Positions 1-5,954 of a DNA stretch of 64,000 nucleotides are shown here, in pieces. How positions within the stretch are numbered: position 1 is the stretch's first letter; each line of letters opens with the position of its first letter. Source of the stretch: CAWCUK01 sp963798775 (GTDB lineage Bacteria; Bacteroidota; Ignavibacteria; Ignavibacteriales; Ignavibacteriaceae); contig CAWCUK010000006.1 of assembly GCA_963798775.1 (NCBI GenBank), positions 1 through 64,000 of the forward strand, written 5' to 3'. A model generated the notes under the pieces. The model was not told the DNA's origin. It was given only the letters and a program-made list of their open reading frames with translations, and ran no database searches. The position numbers were made by a program, and so were the translations under genes.

Positions 1-167
1 TTTTTTCTGTCACGCGTTACGAGTACGTATTGCTGATTATTTACTTTATGATATTCATCTGAATAAAAATGTTCTTTCATCTCAAATAAATCACACAGCG
101 CACAATAATATTTAATATTTGCTAATTCGTATAAATCACCGTGCAAATAATATCTTTTTGAAATCAT
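1..167 (-). CDS. Partial cassette gene, unknown small protein
   Basis: An open frame begins with ATG at 167 on the minus strand and runs off the left edge without a stop (55 codons visible). The visible protein starts MISKRYYLHGDLYELA and contains a CALC pair followed by acidic and His residues, which could bind a metal, but I do not recognise a family. It lies immediately beyond an attC site (189-416) and in the same orientation as the other cassette genes, so it is most simply the gene of the next integron cassette. It was found by reading the strand directly; the absence of an internal stop over this AT-rich stretch is supportive but not strong. Confidence 0.5.
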   Translation of the reverse strand, partial: MISKRYYLHGDLYELANIKYYCALCDLFEMKEHFYSDEYHKVNNQQYVLVTRDRK

Positions 168-188
168 TTTATTCCTATTATTGATAAA

Positions 189-416
189 GCATAACGACGT
201 TGCCGATAACCCGCCGCCCATAACAGCAATGCAGATTAAAACGACAAAGCCAAAGATTTAGCAAACTGCACTTATCTTTCTTTGCAAGTGCAGTTTGCAA
301 CAATGTTAATTAATAGAACTACTTTGAACAACAAACTTGAAACGGAACAACCAAGCCAAAAATTTAAAAACTGCCGAATGCGAAAAGGCGGTCGGGTTGA
401 TTGGCTTGTTAGTTGC
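189..416 (-). repeat. attC: Integron attC site (third from intI)
   Basis: Cassette recombination site read on the minus strand. The outer cores are AACTAAC (408-416 region) and GTTATGC (189-195). The arms at 387-405 and 202-218 are complementary over about 17 positions; the 387-405 arm carries two unpaired extra bases (C and A on the cassette top strand, hence G and T on the bottom strand), matching the extrahelical bases known in folded attC sites. It is about 228 bp, long for an attC. It shares interior stretches with the attC sites at 1158-1350 and 1877-3661, so the three form one family. An apparent 84-codon frame inside it is not a gene. Confidence 0.85.
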
Positions 417-559
417 GATTTTATAGATAGTCTAGAATATACCATAACAACTGGCCTACTAAGTTTAGGCTCTTTATTTCTTATTTTAATAATATCTTCT
501 ATTTTACTTTCATCTCAAGTGATAATCATTTTTTAATATCCTTTTAAGAGTATTTTTAT
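417..559. other. Cassette 3' untranslated stretch
   Basis: Short AT-rich stretch between the attC core at 408-416 and the stop of the 62-residue cassette gene. I see no gene or clear terminator in it. Confidence 0.5.
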
Positions 560-748
560 TCAACACACATTCATCTCTGATGCTTCTCTATATCTTATAT
601 TGCCTCCATTGCATTTTATTATTCCATTTACTTCTCCCATTAACATCCACCGATAATCTTCAGCTTTCTCTTTCAAAGAATTTATTTGAATTGTTAAATC
701 TACTAGTTGTTGAGCTATTTGTTCAACTTCAGCTTGTGTCATTTTCAC
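560..748 (-). CDS. Small hypothetical cassette protein
   Basis: A 62-residue protein starting MKMTQAEVEQIAQQLVDL. The first two thirds are heptad-like with regular hydrophobic positions, suggesting a short helix or coiled coil. It ends in a Cys-containing tail (IIKCNGG, NVC). Its ATG overlaps the stop of the upstream gene (745-1134) by four bases, so the two are translationally coupled and travel as a two-gene cassette. No family recognised. It is downstream of a trypco2-like protein and could be its partner, which is inference from coupling alone. Confidence 0.6.
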   Translation of the reverse strand: MKMTQAEVEQIAQQLVDLTIQINSLKEKAEDYRWMLMGEVNGIIKCNGGNIRYREASEMNVC

Positions 749-1134
749 TCCTTAATATCATTGTTTATTATTTTTGGATTAGGTAAAACCATTGGGACTC
801 TAAATTTTACTCTGGAGACTGAACTATTTTCTTCTTGTGTTCTTCCTTGAACACCAAGGCCTATTGAGCCTACCATTACACCAATACCACCTTTTTTGTC
901 TTCCCCTTGTGATGCTGTAAGCGCAACGTCAAATTCAATTTGTTCTACAACTCTCAAATATTTTGATTTTTCTTGACTTTCTAAATAACCATAAACCTTG
1001 AATTCGTTTTTGGGTACAGGTTGAATATTTCTTGGGCTTATTAAGGCTGATGAATCCTCTAAATTATTTGAAGCACTCTCTATGCCTTTTGCGATTTGTG
1101 TTAATGTTGCTGAAATAAAATCCTCTAAATTCAT
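745..1134 (-). CDS. Trypco2-like cassette protein
   Basis: A 129-residue protein with no signal peptide. The N-terminal third is helical (LEDFISATLTQIAKGIE); the C-terminal part has the order IEFDVALT, a Gly-rich stretch (GGIGVMVGSIGLGVQG) and VSRVKFRVPMVLP. That alternation of beta strands around a Gly-rich loop resembles the trypco2 (trypsin-co-occurring) domain, whose members accompany predicted defence or signalling effectors. I judge the match by pattern only. The gene is the first of a two-gene cassette between two attC sites, coupled to the small downstream gene by an ATGA overlap. It starts 24 bp from the attC core at 1158-1166, a typical cassette arrangement with almost no 5' leader. 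Confidence 0.6.
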   Translation of the reverse strand: MNLEDFISATLTQIAKGIESASNNLEDSSALISPRNIQPVPKNEFKVYGYLESQEKSKYLRVVEQIEFDVALTASQGEDKKGGIGVMVGSIGLGVQGRTQEENSSVSRVKFRVPMVLPNPKIINNDIKE

Positions 1135-1157
1135 TTAAATACTCCCAAAATAATTAT

Positions 1158-1350
1158 ACACCTAACGGCGTTGCAACTAAGCCGCCGCCCAGTGTAGACG
1201 GCTAAGTTAGAATGACTAATTAAATAATTATAAAATATTTTTCATAGTAGTAGAAACTTGAACAAGAGACTAAACACGGAACGACTAACAAAAGAAACTT
1301 CAAATGCCGAATGCGAAAAAAGCGGTCGGCTTGAGTTGCGGGTTATATGC
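1158..1350 (-). repeat. attC: Integron attC site (second from intI)
   Basis: The best-preserved attC. Outer cores are GTTAGGT (minus strand, 1160-1166; a perfect GTTRRRY) and ATATAAC (1342-1348 region). Arms at 1322-1339 and 1173-1188 pair over 16 positions, with exactly two unpaired bases in the 18-nt arm: C and A on the cassette top strand, i.e. G and T on the recombinogenic bottom strand, as in known attC hairpins. The loop of about 130 nt between arms shares sequence with the other two attC sites here. It separates the lipoprotein cassette from the trypco2-like cassette. Confidence 0.9.
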
Positions 1351-1372
1351 GTTTTTAAATAAATTGATACTT

Positions 1373-1807
1373 TTATTTTATTACAAACGAATTTGAATAT
1401 TTAATTGCTTCTACATTTTCCATTGAATGATATCTAAGTACAAAACGATACGTTCCCGATGAATCTAGCATTTCTGATTTTATAAAAAAGTTAAATATGT
1501 TATTTGGTTCTACAGTATCTATTGCTGTTGGGCAACGAAAAGACATATACCATAACCATAGATCATCTGACCAAACATTATTTTCTTTTTTCTGATAAAA
1601 CATTTCAAGATAAGTATTACATCGAAGACCTATTAAAAATTCAGAGTCAGATTTATTATCTAAAATTATATTGATACTATCTGATTTTGAATAATTTGTT
1701 CTATCAGTTGTAAAATTGATCTGATTTATTGGGGTTTCTGTATTAGTAGGATTTTGACAACCACTTAATACTAAAAATAATAAGATTGAAGAAACTGCTG
1801 TTTTCAT
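1373..1807 (-). CDS. Cassette-encoded lipoprotein
   Basis: A 144-residue protein with a short basic/hydrophobic signal and a lipobox (LVLSGC, Cys near residue 17), so a predicted lipoprotein. The mature part is predicted beta-rich (INFTTDRTNYSKSDSI, YRFVLRYHS, SNSFVIK), resembling a single Ig-like domain with the common 'tension between extracellular strands' pattern; two further Cys (LRCNTY, SFRCPT) could form a disulfide. No family recognised. It is a single-gene cassette bounded by attC at 1158-1350 and the split attC starting at 1877. Orientation (away from intI) is that of cassette genes read from the integron promoter. Confidence 0.65.
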   Translation of the reverse strand: MKTAVSSILLFLVLSGCQNPTNTETPINQINFTTDRTNYSKSDSINIILDNKSDSEFLIGLRCNTYLEMFYQKKENNVWSDDLWLWYMSFRCPTAIDTVEPNNIFNFFIKSEMLDSSGTYRFVLRYHSMENVEAIKYSNSFVIK

Positions 1808-2056
1808 TGCATTATCTCCTCTAATTAATATTAAGATAATTTGCTTTCACATATTTAAGACTATTTCATTTTCTAAGCATATAACGGCGTTGCGGCTAAG
1901 CCGCAGCCCAGAACAGCAATGCCGAATTTAATTAAATAAATTTTATAATTAAAAAATATTTTCATAGCAGAACTACGTTGAACAAGAAACTGCCGAACGA
2001 AGCCAACAAACTTGAAAATTGCAAATTAGCCGCGGATGTAAAGCTGTCGGCTTGAG

Positions 2057-2310
2057 TCCACAATGATGGCATTGCCATCAAGTTTTTAATTAATGAACTT
2101 ACCAATAATCACTTAACAAGTAAATGTAGCAGACCAGCGGATTGGTGCTCTAAGTGCCCGTGCTTGAGTCTTGTTCCGAAGCTCGTGTAGTTTTTATTGG
2201 TGGTGGACCTTCTCTTTATCCTAAAATCCAACCCCGCTTAGCAGCTTACTTTTATTTACACCTTCGGACTTGTTAAGACTTTTATTTATATATTAAAAGG
2301 AGTTATATCA
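2057..2310 (+). ncRNA. Candidate bridge RNA region of the IS110 element
   Basis: IS110-subgroup elements are known to encode a bridge RNA in the non-coding left end that pairs with target and donor DNA. This 254-bp stretch has the right place and size. Visible structure: an 8-bp hairpin at 2064-2080 with one central base; TAATGAACT (2091-2099), complementary to the element's right end at 3634-3642; and GCTTGAG (2162-2168), identical to the seven target bases at the left junction including the AG core. The last is the kind of match expected of a left target guide, but a 7-nt match can arise by chance. No right target guide was found. The 3' end carries the ribosome site AAAAGGAG before the recombinase. 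Confidence 0.35.
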
Positions 2311-3634
2311 ATGGCAAAGCCAAAGAACAAGCTCACCATTATTAACAACACCGCCGCCGGTATCGATATCGGTTCAAGAAAAATCTTTATCGGTATTGCC
2401 GGTAAACCCGTTGTTTCATTCGGTACTTTTACCGATGATTATCTTAACGCCGTAAAATATCTAAAAGAAAATCAAATTACATCAATAGCTATGGAGGCTA
2501 CCGGAGTTTATTGGATTTCACTTTATGATATCCTTGACCAATCCGGATTTGATGTAATTCTTGTTAAACCCGATCAAGCTAAGAATATTCCCGGCAGAAA
2601 AACCGATGTAGCCGATTGTCAATGGATACAGCAGCTTCATAGTTACGGTCTGCTCCGTTCTTCTTTTATCCCTCCTAAGCATATAAGAATATTAAGAACA
2701 TTTGTAAGACAAAGAAGGAACAACCTTTCAATCGCTAGTGACCATATCCGCCGCGCGCATAAAGCCCTCGAACTAATGAACATAAAACTTCAGAATGTTA
2801 TTACACAAATAAACGGTAAAAGCGGACTTGCCGTTCTAAACGCTATTATCGGCGGCAATCATAATCCCGAAGAACTTGCATCTTCTCTGTGAAGATAGCA
2901 TTCTCAAGAAAAAGAAAGAGGCTGTAATTAAATCTCTTAAAGGAAATTTCTCCGCGGAAAATATCTTCCTCCTTAAGCAAGCCGTTGACGCGTATAATTT
3001 TTATATGCGGCAAGTTGACGACTGCGATAAACAAATAGAACAGCACCTAAATTTATTAACCAAAGATTTGCCGACTCCGAAAGAAATTAGAAAACCAAAA
3101 GCAATTCGTCATCATAAACCAAACATCGATGAGCTTCATCTAATACTAATGAAAATAACCGGAGGAAAAGATCCCTCTCAAATTACCGGGCTTACCGATT
3201 CTACTTTACTTCAGATAATCTCAGAAGTTGGTACAGATCTTTCACGGTTCCCGACAGAAAAACATTTTACCAGTTGGCTTGGGCTGGCCCCAAACTCACA
3301 TCAATCCGGACTAACTAACAAGAAGAAAAAATTTAAGCGCCATACTTCTGCCGGACAAATCTTCCGGCTTGCTGCACAGGCCATTGCACAAAGTAAACAC
3401 TTAGCATTAACTTCCTTTTATCACAGAATAAAATCTCGTAAAGGTCCACTTACTGCTATAAAAGCAACAGCAAGAAAAATAGCGGTTATCTTCTATAATG
3501 TAATGACAAAGGGAATCGAGTTTGCTGAAGAAGGAATTAAACTATACGAACAAAAAATCAAAGAACGACAAATGAAATATTTACAAAAACAAGCTAAACG
3601 CTTTGGAATGCTTCTTACACCTCAACTTGAATGA
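2311..3634 (+). pseudogene. IS110-family DEDD recombinase, frameshifted
   Basis: N-terminal RuvC-like DEDD domain: AGIDIGSRK (first Asp near residue 18), MEATGVYW (Glu) and KTDVADCQW (Asp pair). C-terminal transposase-20 domain: ITGLTDSTLLQIISEVG and, further on, TSAGQIFRLAAQA with the serine thought to attack DNA. The frame breaks near 2881-2887: removing one T from the TCTTCTCTG stretch joins ...EELAS to LCEDSILKKK and restores one protein of about 440 residues. A good ribosome site (AAAAGGAG, 11 bp before ATG) fixes the start. Either the element is dead or the extra base is a sequencing error; other genes in this window have the same kind of single-base insertion. Confidence 0.85.
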
Positions 3635-3676
3635 GTTCATTAGCAGCAGCTTGTTATATGCAATATTTTCGTTTAG

Positions 3677-4156
3677 CTAAAGCGAAAATCCTAAACTTAC
3701 TCCACCGAAAAGAGTAAATTTTTCTTTCTCAAAATTATAAAAAGGCGTAGCGCTAATCCTTATAATTAATCCACCAATACTTTTTTGATGTCTTAACCCA
3801 ATTGTTGAAGTTAATAAAATTCCTTCTTCCCCAATAAACTTGCTATTCTCCCCTTTCATAAATTTTGTTAATCCCAGACCTAATTCTAATTTGTTATTTG
3901 TTGAACCATAATAATAATTTAGCACAATCGGAAAGCTTATTGTTGAAACAATGAGGGAACCCAAACCAATTCTTATTCCCATATTTTTACTAAATAACCT
4001 TTCATAGTTTATTGAGGCACCAATACCGTTCCCCAAAGCTTCAGCAAATAAAATGTTTTTTGAATATGGCTCATCTTCTAAAATATCCTTTTGAGCGAAT
4101 AATAAAGGATTAAATAGCAGAAACATCATAATAATTTTAATGGCTTTTACAATCAT
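3677..4156 (-). CDS. Cassette-encoded outer-membrane beta-barrel protein
   Basis: A 159-residue protein with a signal peptide (MIVKAIKIIMMFLLFNPLLFAQ) and then alternating beta strands with aromatic girdles (GIGASINYERLF, IRIGLGSLIV, LELGLGLTKF, LIIRISATPFYNF, FTLFGGVSLGFSL). It ends in Leu after Phe-rich strand, as outer-membrane barrels often do. At this length it would form an eight-strand barrel. It is the first cassette after attI and so the best placed for expression from an integron promoter. The stop codon sits in a near-perfect hairpin (3666-3688). I do not recognise a specific family. Confidence 0.7.
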   Translation of the reverse strand: MIVKAIKIIMMFLLFNPLLFAQKDILEDEPYSKNILFAEALGNGIGASINYERLFSKNMGIRIGLGSLIVSTISFPIVLNYYYGSTNNKLELGLGLTKFMKGENSKFIGEEGILLTSTIGLRHQKSIGGLIIRISATPFYNFEKEKFTLFGGVSLGFSL

Positions 4157-4183
4157 AGATTCTTCAATACCTTAACTTTTTTT

Positions 4184-4376
4184 GCATATAACTATTAATT
4201 ATAACGAAACTCTTATTTCATAATTTTCATGAAAACAAGAATTACTTTTCTCAATTTAATGAATTGCTTTATTTATAACAATTCTTATATTTAATTGTTA
4301 ATAAACAATTTATAAGCATTGTACTCTTTTTCTAGAAGAATATTAGCATGAATTTATTTTCTTAATAATATTCGGG
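4184..4376. other. attI: Candidate attI site and intI/cassette promoter region
   Basis: The space between the first cassette gene and intI. GCATATAAC at 4184-4192 is identical to the outer core at 1877-1885 and is where the first cassette would have joined, so the attI lies to its right. A second TATAAC-type box follows at about 4201-4206. AATTGTT/AACAATT with a 4-nt spacer (4293-4310) is a palindrome about 70 bp before intI and could bind a regulator. The DNA is very AT-rich, so I do not assign promoter boxes. attI sites have little conserved sequence; the call rests on position and the core. Confidence 0.55.
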
Positions 4377-5393
4377 ATGTTAAATTTAACCACTCGGGTG
4401 AAAATGACTAACCAACCAAAATTACTTGCGCAAATTAAAAATTACATGACTGTAAAAAGATATTCTTATAGAACAATAAATTCTTACTGTAGTTGGATTA
4501 AAAACTTTATCATATATAATAACAAAAAACATCCTACTGAAATGGGCGCTGCCGAGATAAGGAATTATATTAATTATTTAGTCATTAAAAAAAATGTTTC
4601 CGCTTCAACTCAAAATCTCGCTCTGCAGTCAATCCTTTTTCTTTATAAGGAAATCTTAAAAACTGATATAGGCTGGATTAAAGATATTAAAAAATCTTCC
4701 AAGCCAAAACATCTTCCGGTAGTTTATTCTCCTCCGGAAATTGAACAAATATTCTCCCATCTGGAAGGTGTTCATTCCCTTATTTGCCGTATGCTTTATG
4801 GTTCCGGCCTTAGACTTACCGAATGCCTTCGCTTACGTGTCAAGGATATTGATATTTATTATAGACAAATTACTGTAAGAGATGGTAAAGGTGGAAAAGA
4901 TAGAAAAACTATTTTGCCGGATGCTTTAATACCAGACTTACAAAAGCAACTAAAAGAGATAAAAACTGCTCATTGCCAAGATCTAAAAAACGGGAATGGA
5001 CATGTAATTTTACCTTATGCCCTTAAAGAAAAATATCCCAACGCTTCAACGGAGTTCGCTTGGCAGTATGTTTTTTATTCCAGCAAATTTATTTATGACA
5101 GTAAATCAAGAAATAATTATCGGCAGCATATACATGAATCTTCGGTGCAAAAAGTGTTACGAACAGCTGTTATAAAAACAAAAATTCCTAAACAAGGTTC
5201 TCCTCATTCACTGCGCCATAGTTTTGCCACACACTTATTAGAAAATGGTTATGACATTCGAACTGTTCAAGAATTGCTCGGCCATAAGGATGTAAGAACT
5301 ACAATGATTTATACTCATGTTTTAAATAAAGGTGGTTTTGGTGTTAAAAGTCCATTGGATAATATCATGCAATCAAAAAACCTCGACCTTTAG
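4377..5393 (+). CDS. intI: Integron integrase (tyrosine recombinase)
   Basis: A 338-residue tyrosine recombinase with SAM-like N-terminal DNA-binding domain (residues about 15-105) and catalytic domain. Catalytic residues visible: R146 (GSGLRLTE), H277 and R280 (PHSLRHSFATH), H303 (LLGHKDV) and Y312 (TMIYTH). Between R146 and H277 it has the extra segment typical of IntI (ALKEKYPNASTEFAWQYVF ... HESSVQ), absent from phage and XerC/D recombinases; this plus the divergent cassette array makes the assignment firm. It joins attC to attI and attC to attC. Start is 4377 or, giving MTNQPK, 4404; neither has a strong ribosome site. No frameshift: the gene looks intact. Confidence 0.93.
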   Translation: MLNLTTRVKMTNQPKLLAQIKNYMTVKRYSYRTINSYCSWIKNFIIYNNKKHPTEMGAAEIRNYINYLVIKKNVSASTQNLALQSILFLYKEILKTDIGWIKDIKKSSKPKHLPVVYSPPEIEQIFSHLEGVHSLICRMLYGSGLRLTECLRLRVKDIDIYYRQITVRDGKGGKDRKTILPDALIPDLQKQLKEIKTAHCQDLKNGNGHVILPYALKEKYPNASTEFAWQYVFYSSKFIYDSKSRNNYRQHIHESSVQKVLRTAVIKTKIPKQGSPHSLRHSFATHLLENGYDIRTVQELLGHKDVRTTMIYTHVLNKGGFGVKSPLDNIMQSKNLDL

Positions 5394-5954
5394 TTCCTTA
5401 TTTTAATTTCTAAAAAGGCGTGAACGGTAAATATTTAAACACAGCTTCGCCGCGTGAGTCACAAAAACTCATTTTCATATTCTTCTTTTGCTTACCTTAA
5501 AAATCTTGGGAAGGAATAATAGATTTGCTTCCCCCATTATTATATAATTCAAAAACTCACTTATAAAATCATTTTAACCTAACATTATTACTATAAAACA
5601 TCAACAAATATTTTAATAAAAAGATAAAAAAATTACTAGTATAATATATCTGTTTTAGGTGCTATTTCAGAAGGGTAAACCACTTTTTCAATATCAACTT
5701 TTCTTTTTTCTAAACTAATTATTATATTTATCTCAGTTCATAAATGTAATATCCCTGCCCTGGGTAAAAAAATCCTAAAATATGTCTTCTTGAATGCGCT
5801 CTGAATACGCTCTGAATGCGCTCTGAATGCGCATTGCTTTCTTATTAAAGTCATATCAAACTCGTATTAAAGTCGTTTTAAATATACAAACCGGTCTTTT
5901 AATTATTTAATAACAAATTCTCTTTTTCCGGAAGTTAAATTTATTCCATTATTA
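5394..5954. other. Non-coding stretch right of intI
   Basis: About 560 bp without a credible gene. It is AT-rich and contains a short tandem repeat (5792-5835). No tRNA, terminator with T-run or attC core was found. It separates the integron from the chromosomal gene block and probably holds the promoter of the histidine kinase. Confidence 0.6.
5792..5835. repeat. 11-bp tandem repeat, four copies
   Basis: Unit GAATGCGCTCT repeated four times in a row; copy 2 has A for G at position 5 and copy 4 ends CATT in place of CTCT. It stands out as GC-rich in an AT-rich gap, about 120 bp before the histidine kinase frame. Copy number may vary between strains; function unknown. Confidence 0.85.

Larger units (their letters stand above)
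2055..3641 (+). mobile_element. IS110-family insertion sequence in attC
   Basis: Boundaries come from rebuilding the host attC: host sequence stops after GGCTTG (2054) and resumes at AGCAGC (3642). The dinucleotide AG is present at both edges (2055-2056 and 3642-3643), so the exact cut is ambiguous by two bases; it may be the recombination core. No long terminal inverted repeats are seen, as usual for IS110. About 255 bp of non-coding DNA precedes the recombinase and only 7 bp follows it, the layout of the IS110 subgroup rather than IS1111. A 17-bp hairpin (2064-2080) and a 9-bp inverted match between 2091-2099 and 3634-3642 lie near the ends. Confidence 0.85.
1877..3661 (-). repeat. attC: Integron attC site split by an IS110 element
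   Basis: The attC closest to intI. One half lies at 1877-2054 (core GCATATAAC, arm 1891-1907), the other at 3642-3661 (core GTTATATGC at 3653-3661). Joining 2054 to 3642 restores an arm (GCTGTCGGCTTG + AGCAGCA) that pairs with 1891-1907 with the same two extrahelical bases as the two intact attC sites. The rebuilt site is about 198 bp, in line with its neighbours. The insertion lies in the stem next to the position of one of the extrahelical bases. The attC is therefore disrupted for folding unless the element excises. Confidence 0.85.

Noticed and set aside
282..536. 84-codon open frame on the plus strand
   Set aside because: It lies across attC 189-416 and opposes the cassette direction; the paired arms explain the conserved parts.
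1160..1885. Repeats read as CRISPR or transposon ends
   Set aside because: Spacing, paired arms with two extrahelical bases and a neighbouring IntI identify them as attC sites; there is no regular short repeat-spacer array or cas gene.
2311..3634. IS1111-type element
   Set aside because: IS1111 elements have their long non-coding end after the recombinase; here it is before it, with only 7 bp after.
4377..5393. XerC/XerD or phage integrase
   Set aside because: The segment with KYPNASTEFAWQYVF between the first Arg and the HxxR motif is specific to integron integrases, and there is a cassette array next to it.
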